Shown here piece by piece: positions 8,890 to 17,615 of a DNA stretch of 64,000 nucleotides. The position numbers were made by a program, and so were the translations under genes. Source of the stretch: Scleromatobacter humisilvae (lineage in GTDB: Bacteria; Pseudomonadota; Gammaproteobacteria; Burkholderiales; Burkholderiaceae_C); contig NZ_JAJLJH010000011.1 of NCBI RefSeq assembly GCF_023231945.1, positions 124,001 through 188,000 of the forward strand, given 5' to 3'. The notes under the pieces were generated by a model, which saw only the letters and a program-made list of their open reading frames with translations, was not told where the DNA came from and ran no database searches. Numbering within the stretch: the stretch's first letter is position 1; every line of letters begins with the position of its first letter.

Positions 8890-9276
8890 TCAGGGCGCGT
8901 CGTGGCAGACGGCCTCGATGTTGCGGCCGTCCGGGTCGAGCACGTAGGCGGCGTAGTAGTTGGCGTGATAGCGCGGGCGCAGGCCCGGCGCGCCGTTGTC
9001 GCGGCCGCCCGCCGCGACGGCCGCGGCGTGGAAGGCGTCCACCGCCGCGCGCGAAGGGGCGCGAAACGCGAGATGCAGCGGCGGCGTGGGGCGGTCGCCG
9101 GTGCCGATCCAGAAGTCGGAGCCGTCCGCATGGCAGAAGCCGGTGGTCGCGCCGCCGCCATCGAAGCCGGCCGGCACCTCGACGACCTTCGAATAGCCCA
9201 CCGGCGCGAGCGCCTCTCGATAAAAGGCCTGGCTCTTCGCGTAGTCGCCGACGACGACGCCGAGGTGATCGATCAT
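8890..9276 (-). CDS. VOC-family (glyoxalase/bleomycin-resistance fold) protein
   Basis: 128 residues with the classic opening MIDHLGVVVGDYAKSQAFYREALAPVGY and closing YVLDPDGRNIEAVCH of vicinal-oxygen-chelate proteins. Conserved His (DHLG) and the terminal Glu (NIEAV) are candidate metal ligands. Substrate unknown: these proteins range from glyoxalases and dioxygenases to antibiotic-sequestering proteins. The ATG at 9276 is chosen because family members begin with M-I-D-H; the frame is open upstream without meaning. It is convergent with the GAF gene. Confidence 0.88.
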   Translation of the reverse strand: MIDHLGVVVGDYAKSQAFYREALAPVGYSKVVEVPAGFDGGGATTGFCHADGSDFWIGTGDRPTPPLHLAFRAPSRAAVDAFHAAAVAAGGRDNGAPGLRPRYHANYYAAYVLDPDGRNIEAVCHDAP

Positions 9277-9334
9277 GTGGATTGCACCAAGATGTGAAAG
9301 TTTTCTCTTCAGGCAGGGCGCCCGCGACTTCTTC

Positions 9335-9871
9335 TCAAGAAGCGCCACGGGAATGCGCGCCGGTGTTCGACAGGACGCCGTGCAAGCCTCTTCCCGCACA
9401 GAGGCCGCACACGCCGATCAGGGCGACCATCGCCGCGACGCGGAGCCATCCCGCCCAGGCTGACTCTGCCACGCGCAGCGCGGACTGCGAGACCCGCACG
9501 GGATCGTAGCGCACGGTTGTCTTCGAATCCACGGGATGGCGCGCCGCCTCGTCCCGGGCTTCATGCTCGGAACTGCATGGCGTGCCGCCGGAAGATGCGT
9601 TCTCGCCGATGTAGACGGTTCCAGCGACTTCGTAGCGGTACCGCACGCGGGCCTGGTAGGCGCCCGGGTCTCCGCCACAGCCGTGTTCGATGCTCGTTGC
9701 AAGGATGACCGCGCGCGCGTGCTGCCAATTCGCAGTCACGCTCGCCTCGCCGAGGTCGGTCCAGGCGGCCCACGTGCCGCAAAGTGCAAGCGACAAGCCG
9801 ACCGCGCCGACGCATGCGACGGCGAAAGAACGCGGCTTCGACAGCTGGCCCGAACGCCGCCAGGCTCGCAT
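9335..9871 (-). CDS. DUF3592 membrane protein
   Basis: 178 residues: a transmembrane helix near residues 15-35 (FAVACVGAVGLSLALCGTW), an extracytoplasmic beta-domain, and a second helix near the C-terminus (WLRVAAMVALIGVCGLCAG). The middle has the DUF3592 hallmarks W..ARAVI, VRYRYEVAGTVYIGEN and VRYDPVRVSQSAL. Two cysteines (CGGDPG, TPCSSE) sit in the exposed domain. I choose ATG 9871 because GAGG precedes it at good spacing, rather than the longer open frame from 10033. Function of the family is unknown. Confidence 0.75.
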   Translation of the reverse strand: MRAWRRSGQLSKPRSFAVACVGAVGLSLALCGTWAAWTDLGEASVTANWQHARAVILATSIEHGCGGDPGAYQARVRYRYEVAGTVYIGENASSGGTPCSSEHEARDEAARHPVDSKTTVRYDPVRVSQSALRVAESAWAGWLRVAAMVALIGVCGLCAGRGLHGVLSNTGAHSRGAS

Positions 9872-10067
9872 GCCGGCCTCGCAAATCAGGGCGGCGCCGC
9901 GGCGCGAATGGTCGACTGGCGACGCTCCCGGCGCGACCCTGATCTCATCGGCGTGGCGCATGGCGTGTCCTGTGTGTCGAAGCATCCCGGCATAGGGAAG
10001 GTTTGGCTCGATGGCCGTCGAAGATCCCCGCAAAGCGTGACTTGGGGCCGGGTTGCATCGCCGATGG

Positions 10068-11234
10068 TCAGTTCATCCGCAGGCCGGGAAAGGCGCTGGC
10101 CGCCGCGGCACTTGCATCACGGGGGATTCGCAGGGTGAAGACGGTGCCGGACTCGGCGTCCGACTCCACGCTTGCCGACCCGCCGTGGGCCAGCGCGATC
10201 TCGCGGACGATGTAGAGGCCCAGTCCGAGGTTGTAGCCCGCGTTGTTGGCACCCGCGCCGCGCACCAGGGGCTCGAACAGGCTTTCGCGCGTCGCCTTGG
10301 GAATGGGCGGACCGGCGTTGCGCACGCTCACTGCGACTTCGTCAGGCGCCGAGCCGTCGACGCGCGCGCGGATGGCGGCGCCCGATGCGCCGTGCCTCAA
10401 GGCGTTGCCCAGCAGGTTCGAGATCGCCTGGGCGACTCTCTGCGCGTCGCACACGCAGGCGAGGTCGCCGACCGCCTCGGTCTCGATGGACCGCCCAGGA
10501 TGGCTTGCGCGCAGTTCGCCGACGATCCGGCCGCAGACCTGGCCCATGTCGACGCGCGCGGGCGTCACGCGCATGCCCTCGCCCAGGCCGCTGCGCACGT
10601 AGTCGAGCAGGTCGTCGAGCAGGCTCTGTATGCGGCGCGCGCCGCGCAGCGTGCGCTCGGCTGCTTCGGGCATCACCTGGCCGGATCTGGCGGCGAGCAG
10701 CAGGCTCTGGCCTGACGCCATGATGGTCGACAGTGGCGTGCGCAATTCGTGGCTGAGAACGCCAAGGAAGAGGTTTCGCATTCGCGCGGCCTCGCCGGCG
10801 AACTGAAGGATGCTCTCCGCCAACGCCTCGTCCATGGCTTCATTGAAGCGCGTGAGCTCGATGACCTGCTCCCGGCCGAGCGTCGGGCTGCTCTCCATCC
10901 AGAGGCGGATCACCGAGGCGCGCAGCGCGCGGTACTCCGCCGCCGTCTGGCTCACGTCGAAGCCCGCCGCCGCCCGCGCCTCGCCGTGGATCTCGGCCGC
11001 ACTCGCATCCGTCCCGGCGGCACGCGGAGCCCGGCCCATCGACTTCTCCCGCTGCTCGCGCCGGGTCTGCGGCTGGCGCATGTCCGACGCGATGGCCTCG
11101 AGGACCTGTCGAGCGTGGTCGCGCAGCGCTTCGACGTCCATCTCGGCCGCGGCCGGCAACTGCTGCATTGCGAAGGCCTCAAACTCGGCCATGATCCTGG
11201 CCGCGTCGCGGGTGATGAACTCTGAAAGTCCCAT
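10068..11234 (-). CDS. sensor histidine kinase with RsbRD-type N-terminal domain
   Basis: 388 residues, no membrane segments. Residues about 1-140 look like the RsbRD N-terminal (RsbT co-antagonist, non-haem globin-like) domain. HisKA follows with phospho-acceptor His162 in LSHELRTPLS, then HATPase with N box (NLLGNALRHG), G1-like and G2 motifs (NLGLGLYIVREI). It is therefore a soluble kinase sensing something inside the cell. ATG 11234 is preceded by AGAGG. It lies 60 bases downstream of the response regulator gene on the same strand and is its likely partner. Confidence 0.92.
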   Translation of the reverse strand: MGLSEFITRDAARIMAEFEAFAMQQLPAAAEMDVEALRDHARQVLEAIASDMRQPQTRREQREKSMGRAPRAAGTDASAAEIHGEARAAAGFDVSQTAAEYRALRASVIRLWMESSPTLGREQVIELTRFNEAMDEALAESILQFAGEAARMRNLFLGVLSHELRTPLSTIMASGQSLLLAARSGQVMPEAAERTLRGARRIQSLLDDLLDYVRSGLGEGMRVTPARVDMGQVCGRIVGELRASHPGRSIETEAVGDLACVCDAQRVAQAISNLLGNALRHGASGAAIRARVDGSAPDEVAVSVRNAGPPIPKATRESLFEPLVRGAGANNAGYNLGLGLYIVREIALAHGGSASVESDAESGTVFTLRIPRDASAAAASAFPGLRMN

Positions 11235-11294
11235 CGGGAGCCTCTTCGGTGAGTCGCGCCGCACCCGAAGGCTGCGGCGGGGTGGTGGCGCGTG

Positions 11295-11687
11295 TCAATG
11301 CGCGGGGGACACCCTGTCCAGGAGGCTGAGCAATCCTTCGAGATCCGCGGGCTTCAGGATCGAGGCCGCGAACCGGGCATCATGCGACGCGGCTTCGCGC
11401 AGCCACGCGTTGCCGGTCAAGGCGAGCAGCGCGGGATGGGTGGGCCGTGCTGCCAACTCCAGGCGCTTGGCCGTATCGAAGCCGTCGATGCCCGCCATCT
11501 CCATGTCCAGGAGGATGGCGTCCGGCGGCGCGGCGCCCGCTTGCGCGATGGCGTCTTCGGGCCCGTAGGCGCCCACCGCGGTCCAATCGGATCTGAGCGC
11601 GATCCACTCGCACAGCGCGTCGACCAGGTCGTGGTCGTCATCGACCACCATGAGGCGACGGTGGGAGCAGTGAGGGTCGATGTTCAT
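11295..11687 (-). CDS. single-domain response regulator (CheY-like)
   Basis: 130 residues forming one receiver domain: acidic pocket DDD at 16-18, phospho-acceptor Asp61 (AILLDMEM), Thr91 (LALTGN) and Lys112 (ILKPAD). There is no output domain, so signalling must pass through protein contacts or a phosphorelay. It precedes the RsbRD-type kinase in what looks like a two-gene operon. The start at 11687 (MNIDPHC) is preferred; an ATG five codons earlier is possible. Confidence 0.9.
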   Translation of the reverse strand: MNIDPHCSHRRLMVVDDDHDLVDALCEWIALRSDWTAVGAYGPEDAIAQAGAAPPDAILLDMEMAGIDGFDTAKRLELAARPTHPALLALTGNAWLREAASHDARFAASILKPADLEGLLSLLDRVSPAH

Positions 11688-11830
11688 GGCTCGTCCAGGC
11701 AAGCGGCCATCCCGGTGACGCGAATGCCGTCCACGGCGTCCAGAATGCCTCCCTTGCGGACGCGTGCGGCCGATGCGTCACGCCCGTGCGCTTGCTCAAG
11801 CCCGGGCGGCCGCGGCCGCTCGGCCGTGGA

Positions 11831-11914
11831 TCAGTCGAGATCGACGTGGACAGCGTGCGGTTTGCCGATCGTCCGCGCGAGTCGGCAATTGCAGCACCAG
11901 GCGCAGGGGATCAT
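11831..11914 (-). CDS. candidate 27-aa Cys-rich peptide coupled to nrdJ
   Basis: The ATG at 11914 overlaps the nrdJ stop codon in an ATGA arrangement, and the frame runs 27 codons to TGA at 11831. The peptide begins [20 protein letters not shown], with four cysteines in eight residues, like a metal- or thiol-handling knuckle. Translational coupling to the reductase gene is plausible. Its short length means chance cannot be excluded. Confidence 0.3.
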   Translation of the reverse strand: MIPCAWCCNCRLARTIGKPHAVHVDLD

Positions 11915-14900
11915 CCGCATGCGCCCACGTAGCCGCACGAGGTGCAGAAGTCGCAACCGTCCTTGTGGATCATCGTCGCGTTGCCGCACTCCGGGCACGG
12001 CCGGCCGGCCTGCGGCGCGAGCTGGCCGATCGCGCGCGGCGCCGGCGCCTCGAGCAGCCCGGTCGCGCCGAGCGGGAAGCCCTCCTCGTCGAGCACGCCC
12101 AGCATCGCATAGCGGTGGATCATCAGGCGCGCGACGTAGGCGATCGTCGACGGCCACACCTGCTGGCGCTTCTGGCCGGGCAGCGGCGCCATGAAATGGC
12201 CCAGCGGCTCGCCGACGTTGAGCAGCTTGCGCAGCTTCATGCCGATCCAGGCAGGGTCGATCACGCGCATGTCCAGCGACAGCAGGCGCGCCAGGCCGTC
12301 GAGCGCGCGCGGATAGTTTCCGGAGAAACCCACCGCGCACGGGCGCGTCACGCGCGTGGGCGCGGCGCCCTCCGGCGCATTGGCGCCCGCGGCCGAGCGC
12401 AGCGTCACTTCCTTCATCGTCAGCGTGAACGCTTCTCCGGTGGCCGGGTTGTCGACGTCGACCGCCCAGGCCAACGTGCCCGCGGTGCCGGTGCGCGGCT
12501 CGTCGCGGCTGAACATCGCGTCGAGCATGGGCGTCGGGCCGCCGTCGGCCAGCGCGCCGAGCTGCTCGCAGCGCCAGCGGATCACCGCGGCCGTGGCCGC
12601 GACGACGCCCGGGAACAGCCGCCGCTCGCCTGCGGGCGGGAACGGCATGTCGAAGGCGCGCTCCTCCGACACCGTCGCCAGCACGTCGAGCTTCAGCTTG
12701 AGCCAGGCGGGATCGTTGACGCGCATGTCCATCGACAGCGTCTTCGCGAGCGCGGCGAGCCCGCGCGGCTGCTCGGCGCCGTTGACCCAGACCTCGAACG
12801 GCACGTTCTGCGCGAACAGCCCGAAGCCGGGGCCGGCCTGCGCGGGCATCTCGCCGACGAACAGCGCGAACTCGCCGTGCGGGTGGCGGATCATGTACGT
12901 CCACGCCGGGTTGCCGCCGTTCATCTCGGGGCGGCCGGGCCAGCGCAGCGAGCTCATCACCGCTGTCGACGGGCGATCGAGCGTGAGGCGCTGGTCGGCG
13001 ACGTTGATCGCCGCGTCGGTGCCGGCCACGAGCGGCTGCGGCGTCTCGCGGGTGGCCGCGTTGGGCAGCGGCTCGGGCGCGGCCGGCGTCGCGCTGAGCA
13101 CCGAGCCCAGCACCGCGTTCGGGCGATACGTGGCCAGGCCCTTCAGGCCCGACTTCCACGCGAAGCGGTACAGGCCCTCGAAGTCCGCGAACGGATAGTC
13201 GGCCGGCACGTTGACCGTCTTGCTGATCGCCGTGTCGACGTAGGGCGCGACGACGGCCACCATCGCGGCGTGGCTCTCCGCGCTCATCTCGAGCGCGGTG
13301 ACGAAGGCGTCGGTGAGCGGCGCGTCGGCGCCCTTCAGGTGGCGATACAGGCGCCAGGCGTGGTCCTCGACCGCATACGACTTCGCGCTGCCGTCGGGCA
13401 TGCGCTTCTTGCGCGTGTACGACCACGAGAACGGCGGCTCGATGCCGTTGCTCGCGTTGTCGGCGAAGGCCAGGCTGATCGTGCCGGTGGGTGCGATCGA
13501 CAACAGGTGCGAGTTGCGCAGGCCCTGCGCACGCACCTTGTCCTTCAGGGCCGGCGGCAGGCGCGACGCGAACGTGCCGCGCGACAAATAGAGGTCGGCG
13601 TTGAACAGCGGGAACGCGCCGCGTTCGACGGCGAGGTCGGCCGAGGCGTCGTAGGCCGCGTCGCGCATCGTGCGCGCGATGTGCTGCGCGGCGTCGCGCG
13701 CGGCCGGCGTGTCGTAGCGCAGGTTGAGCATGGCCAGCGCATCGCCCAGGCCCGTGAAGCCGAGGCCGACGCGGCGCTTCGCGTTCGCCTCCGCCAGTTG
13801 CGCGGGCAGCGGCCAGACGGTGATGTCCAGCACGTTGTCGAGCATGCGCGTCGCGGTCTTCACCATGGCGGCGAAGGCCTCGCCGTCGAAGCTCGCGTCG
13901 GCTTCGAACGGGCGGCGCACGAACTGCGTCAGGTCGATCGAGCCGAGGCAGCAGCAGCCGTACGGCGGCAGCGGCTGCTCGCCGCAGTTCTTGGCCAGGA
14001 AGCCGTTGGCGTCGAAGGCGTGCACGTCCTCGACGGTGACGTCGTAGACCGGCTCCTCGCCCATCGGTACCAGCGACTCGAACGTCGCGGTGAAGCGCCC
14101 TCTTGCGGCCAGCGAGCGCGCGCGCGCCACGAGCGCATCCAGGCCCGCCGATGCCGCCTCGCCCACGAGGCCCACGCGCTCCAGGAAGCGCTGCACGTCG
14201 CCGTTGGCCACGACGATCTGCGCGGCCTTCGCCTCCTTGACGATCGTGCTGGCGATGCCCAGCCGCAGCAGCATGCGCTGCAGCGTCCCGAGGTCGGCAC
14301 GGCTGCTGCTCGCGAGGTGGATGCTGGGCACCGAGGCGTCGGCCCAGCCGTCGACGCTGAAGATCGTCTGCAGGATGCCCGCGCTGCACGCGAGCGAATG
14401 CGCCTCGATGGCCGGCTGCACCAGCGGCTGCACGAGGCCCAGTTGCCCCGACGAACGCGCGAGCTCGACGATCGCCGTGCCGATGGCGACGCCGTCGGCG
14501 TGATCGATGTCGGAGCCCCAGCCGATGGCGCGATGGTCGTTCAGCACGATTGCGTCGCCCGGCCTCAACTGCGACGCCGCGACCCACTCGTCGCGCTGCG
14601 CGCCGGCGCGGCGCACCTCGTGATCCGCCGTCAGCTTCAGCGTGTGGCCTTCGCGCGTGCGCAGCAGGTGCACTGGCTTCACGCCGGACTCGAAGAAGCC
14701 TTCCGACTCCGTTCGATACGGCTTGCCGTCGACGATCGCCACGAAGGGCTGGCCGATCAGCTGCGCGACCTGGCGCGGGCCCTCGCTGGTCTGCACCCAG
14801 GTGTCGGCCGTCACGCACGGGTTCGTCGCCGCGATCGTCTCGCAGTAGCTGAGGTTGTTGTCCTGGTTGATGCGGTCGAGGAACAGCACGCCCGGCTCGG

Positions 14901-15735
14901 CGTGGTCGTAGGTGCAGCGCATGATCTGCTCCCACAGCGCGCGGGCGCGCGGCCGGCGGTAGACCCACAGGCCGTCCTCGCGCTGCGTCGCGCCCTCGGC
15001 GATCTGCTCGTCGCTGGGCCGGGCCTTGTGGACGAGGTCGAACGCCGCGTCGTCGTCGACGGCCTGCATGAACGCGTCGGTCACGCCCACCGAGATGTTG
15101 AAGTTGGTGAGGTCGCCCTGGTCCTTGGCGTGGATGAAGGCCTCGACGTCGGGGTGGTCGCAGCGCAGCACCGCCATCTGCGCGCCGCGTCGGCTGCCGG
15201 CGGATTCCACCGTCTCGCAGCTGCGGTCGAACACGCGCATGTAGCTGACCGGGCCGGACGCGCGGCTGCGGGTCGAGCCCACCCACGCGCCTTGCGGGCG
15301 GATGCGCGAGAAATCGTAGCCGACGCCGCCGCCGCGGCGCATCGTCTCGGCGGCCTCGGTGAGCGCCGTGTAGATGCCGGGCACGCCGTCCTCGGCCTGC
15401 GCGATCGAGTCGCCCACTGGCTGCACGAAGCAGTTGATCAAGGTGGCGCTGAGTTCCGTGCCGGCGGCGGAGTTGATGCGGCCCGCGGGCACGAAGCCGC
15501 CCTGCAGCGCGTCGAGGAAGCGCGCGGCCCAGGCCTCGCGCTGGTCGGGCGCCTCCACCTGCGCGATCGCCAGAGCGACGCGCGCGCGCACGTCGTGCAG
15601 GTCCTTCTCGTCGCCCTTGGCGTATTTCTCGAGCAGCACCTCGACGCTGATGTCCTGCGGCGGCAGGGCGCCCGCGGCCGCCTCGTCCTCGGGCGCAGGC
15701 GAGTCGTACAGGCCGCGCTGCAGATCGGTCGTCAT
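11911..15735 (-). CDS. nrdJ: adenosylcobalamin-dependent (class II) ribonucleotide reductase with an intein
   Basis: 1274 residues, of which about 997 remain after splicing. It reduces ribonucleotides to deoxyribonucleotides using B12. The barrel motifs include [35 protein letters not shown] and, across the intein, [14 protein letters not shown]. Residue 584 is the thiyl-radical cysteine and Glu586 the partner acid. [23 protein letters not shown] follows. The last ~350 residues hold two related segments ([22 protein letters not shown]) and end in a zinc ribbon (CPECGN...CTSCG), as in the large betaproteobacterial NrdJ. ATG 15735 has a strong GAGGAG. It starts 10 bases after the diguanylate cyclase stop; no cobalamin riboswitch fits there. 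Confidence 0.95.
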   Translation of the reverse strand: MTTDLQRGLYDSPAPEDEAAAGALPPQDISVEVLLEKYAKGDEKDLHDVRARVALAIAQVEAPDQREAWAARFLDALQGGFVPAGRINSAAGTELSATLINCFVQPVGDSIAQAEDGVPGIYTALTEAAETMRRGGGVGYDFSRIRPQGAWVGSTRSRASGPVSYMRVFDRSCETVESAGSRRGAQMAVLRCDHPDVEAFIHAKDQGDLTNFNISVGVTDAFMQAVDDDAAFDLVHKARPSDEQIAEGATQREDGLWVYRRPRARALWEQIMRCTYDHAEPGVLFLDRINQDNNLSYCETIAATNPCVTADTWVQTSEGPRQVAQLIGQPFVAIVDGKPYRTESEGFFESGVKPVHLLRTREGHTLKLTADHEVRRAGAQRDEWVAASQLRPGDAIVLNDHRAIGWGSDIDHADGVAIGTAIVELARSSGQLGLVQPLVQPAIEAHSLACSAGILQTIFSVDGWADASVPSIHLASSSRADLGTLQRMLLRLGIASTIVKEAKAAQIVVANGDVQRFLERVGLVGEAASAGLDALVARARSLAARGRFTATFESLVPMGEEPVYDVTVEDVHAFDANGFLAKNCGEQPLPPYGCCCLGSIDLTQFVRRPFEADASFDGEAFAAMVKTATRMLDNVLDITVWPLPAQLAEANAKRRVGLGFTGLGDALAMLNLRYDTPAARDAAQHIARTMRDAAYDASADLAVERGAFPLFNADLYLSRGTFASRLPPALKDKVRAQGLRNSHLLSIAPTGTISLAFADNASNGIEPPFSWSYTRKKRMPDGSAKSYAVEDHAWRLYRHLKGADAPLTDAFVTALEMSAESHAAMVAVVAPYVDTAISKTVNVPADYPFADFEGLYRFAWKSGLKGLATYRPNAVLGSVLSATPAAPEPLPNAATRETPQPLVAGTDAAINVADQRLTLDRPSTAVMSSLRWPGRPEMNGGNPAWTYMIRHPHGEFALFVGEMPAQAGPGFGLFAQNVPFEVWVNGAEQPRGLAALAKTLSMDMRVNDPAWLKLKLDVLATVSEERAFDMPFPPAGERRLFPGVVAATAAVIRWRCEQLGALADGGPTPMLDAMFSRDEPRTGTAGTLAWAVDVDNPATGEAFTLTMKEVTLRSAAGANAPEGAAPTRVTRPCAVGFSGNYPRALDGLARLLSLDMRVIDPAWIGMKLRKLLNVGEPLGHFMAPLPGQKRQQVWPSTIAYVARLMIHRYAMLGVLDEEGFPLGATGLLEAPAPRAIGQLAPQAGRPCPECGNATMIHKDGCDFCTSCGYVGACG
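13987..14817 (-). mobile_element. intein in nrdJ with degenerate LAGLIDADG endonuclease
   Basis: Protein residues 307-583 (277 aa) interrupt the NrdJ sequence between NP and CGEQPL. The intein begins with Cys307 ([13 protein letters not shown], block A) and has block B TADH with His372. It ends [16 protein letters not shown] then FLAKN before extein Cys584. The penultimate residue is Lys instead of the usual His; the terminal Asn is present. In between, [15 protein letters not shown] (Asp462) and a following [21 protein letters not shown] look like a single eroded DOD-endonuclease block. The acidic catalytic pair is not recognisable, so homing is probably lost while splicing is still required: the catalytic Cys is the +1 residue. 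Confidence 0.92.
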
Positions 15736-15745
15736 GGCGGACTCC

Positions 15746-17356
15746 TCACCCGTGCCGGGCGTCGGAAATATCGTTGCGGACCGCGTCGCGGCCCGCGGCC
15801 TTGGCGGCGTAGAGCGCCTCGTCGGCGCGCTTGAACAGGTGCACCGCGTCGCACGGCGCGCTGGCCTCGGCGATGCCGGCGCTCAGGCGGATCGTGATGT
15901 CGGCGGGCAGGTCGGTGACGCGCTCGGCCACCGCCACGCGCAGGCGGTTGCAGACCTGGTGCGCGACGGCCAGCGGCGCCGACAACACCAACGCGAACTC
16001 GTCGCCGCCCAGGCGCGCGGGCAGGTCGGTCTGGCGGCACTGCGCCTGCAGCTTCGTCGCGACCCAGCGCAGTGCGGCGTCGCCGGCGAGGTGGCGATAG
16101 CGGTCGTTGATGGACTTGAAATGGTCCAGGTCGATCAGCACCAGCGAGACCGGATGCTCGTCGCTGGCGCGCGGCAGCACGCCGCCCAGGAACTCGTCGA
16201 AGCGGCGCCGGTTGGCCAGGCCCGTCAGCTGGTCGTGGCGCGCCTCCAGGTGCGCGCGCTCGGCGCGGTCGCGCTCCTCGCTCACCTGGCGCAGCGCGCG
16301 CTCGGTGTTGAGCGCGACCACCAGCGCGGAGGCCTGCTGCTCCGCCCGATCGAGCACCAGGCGCGAGCGCATCTCGTGGAACAGCTTGTGCGCGGACAGC
16401 GCCTCCTGGAATTCGCCGCGCGCCTCGTGGGCCTGGCACTTCAGGCGATACAGCTCGTGCATGTGCATGTGGCCGCCGCGGCTGTCGGCGGCCACGCGGC
16501 CGCGCTCGAGCGCCTGCAGCGCCAGCTGCGGCTCGTTGGCGTGCAGGTGGGCGCGCGCACGGGCGCAGCTGAAGAACACCATCGAGTGCGGCGCCGATGC
16601 GTCCATCAGCGACTCGGCCTCGTCGAGCGAGGCATGCGCCGCCGCGAGGTCGCCCAGCACGATGTGCGAGATGGCCAGGTGGTCGAGCGCACTGCTGATC
16701 TCGACCCATTTCTTCTCGTCGCGCCAGGCCTGCAGCGTGGGCCCCATCAGCTCGATCGCGCGCTCGGCGCGCGGCCGCCAGGCGGACTCGTCGACGCCGT
16801 CGTCGTGCTCCTTCAGCGCCCAGCGACCGAGCGCGAGCGACAAGTTGGAGCGCAGCCGCAGCACGACGGGCTCGGCCTGGAAGCCGCGCGCCGCGCGCAG
16901 GCCTTCCTCGAAGATCTGCACGGCCTCGGACAGCCGCCCGATGTCGTTGAGCACGATGCCCAGCGTGTTGGCGATGCGCACCTGCAGGATCGGATCCTCG
17001 GCGGCGCGCGCCAGCACGACGGCCTCGCCGGCGACCTCGAGCGCGCGCGACGGCACGCCGCGGCGGATCGCGACCACGCCCAGCGCGTTGAGTGCGAACG
17101 CCTGCCCGCGCACCGAGCCGCTGACGCGAAAATGCGCCAGCGCCTCGTTGGCGGCGGCCTCGCCTTCCTCGAATTTCTCGAGCAGCGCATAGGCGCGCGC
17201 CAGCGGCGGCAGCGCCCACATGAGGCGGTCGCGGTCGCCTTCGCTGCGCATCCGCTCGACCGCGGCCTGCAGCGCGGGCAATGCCGCCGCGCCGCGTTCC
17301 TCCGCCACCTGGTCCAGCGCGCGGAGGTCGTCGTCCAATAGATCCTGTTCTGGCAT
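15746..17356 (-). CDS. TPR-repeat diguanylate cyclase (GGDEF)
   Basis: 536 residues, soluble. Residues about 20-370 are tetratricopeptide-like helical repeats ([48 protein letters not shown]). A coiled linker leads to a GGDEF domain with intact GGDEF at 450-454. RQTD lies five residues upstream, matching the RxxD product-inhibition site. It should make cyclic-di-GMP, with the TPR part sensing a protein or peptide partner. ATG 17356 ([10 protein letters not shown]) follows a GGTGGGG stretch; a longer frame to 17497 is unlikely. It is the first gene of an apparent operon with nrdJ. Confidence 0.92.
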   Translation of the reverse strand: MPEQDLLDDDLRALDQVAEERGAAALPALQAAVERMRSEGDRDRLMWALPPLARAYALLEKFEEGEAAANEALAHFRVSGSVRGQAFALNALGVVAIRRGVPSRALEVAGEAVVLARAAEDPILQVRIANTLGIVLNDIGRLSEAVQIFEEGLRAARGFQAEPVVLRLRSNLSLALGRWALKEHDDGVDESAWRPRAERAIELMGPTLQAWRDEKKWVEISSALDHLAISHIVLGDLAAAHASLDEAESLMDASAPHSMVFFSCARARAHLHANEPQLALQALERGRVAADSRGGHMHMHELYRLKCQAHEARGEFQEALSAHKLFHEMRSRLVLDRAEQQASALVVALNTERALRQVSEERDRAERAHLEARHDQLTGLANRRRFDEFLGGVLPRASDEHPVSLVLIDLDHFKSINDRYRHLAGDAALRWVATKLQAQCRQTDLPARLGGDEFALVLSAPLAVAHQVCNRLRVAVAERVTDLPADITIRLSAGIAEASAPCDAVHLFKRADEALYAAKAAGRDAVRNDISDARHG

Positions 17357-17569
17357 GCCTACCCCACCACCAGGGCCGTTGCCGGTCGCCCTGCCTACCG
17401 GAGGACGCGGGCAAGCGCCGCGCCTCGCGTCCTGCGGGCAGCGCGCCGCGCAAGCGTTGAACCGGTCTGGCGCCGGCTGGGACGACCCATTGTGCACTGG
17501 CGCGTCATGTCGTGTTCATGTCGCGTCAAGGCCGCGCAAATTCGCACAAATGTTCGCTCTCACCAAAGA

Positions 17570-17594
17570 AAATAGGCCCGGCAAGGGCCTATTT
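17570..17594 (-). terminator. rho-independent terminator after the MHS transporter
   Basis: A perfect 10-bp stem (AAATAGGCCC / GGGCCTATTT) with a 5-base loop, followed on the minus strand by TTCTTTGG, lies 21 bases beyond the transporter stop. It fits a classical intrinsic terminator. Confidence 0.85.
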
Positions 17595-17615
17595 CAGTGA
17601 GAGTTTCGAAGCCCC

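Noticed and set aside
15736-15745. Cobalamin riboswitch upstream of nrdJ
   Set aside because: Only 10 bases separate nrdJ from the preceding gene, and no B12-box-like sequence was seen before that gene either.
11764-15834. 1356-codon plus-strand open frame opposite nrdJ
   Set aside because: No family features; the minus strand encodes full ribonucleotide reductase and intein motifs.
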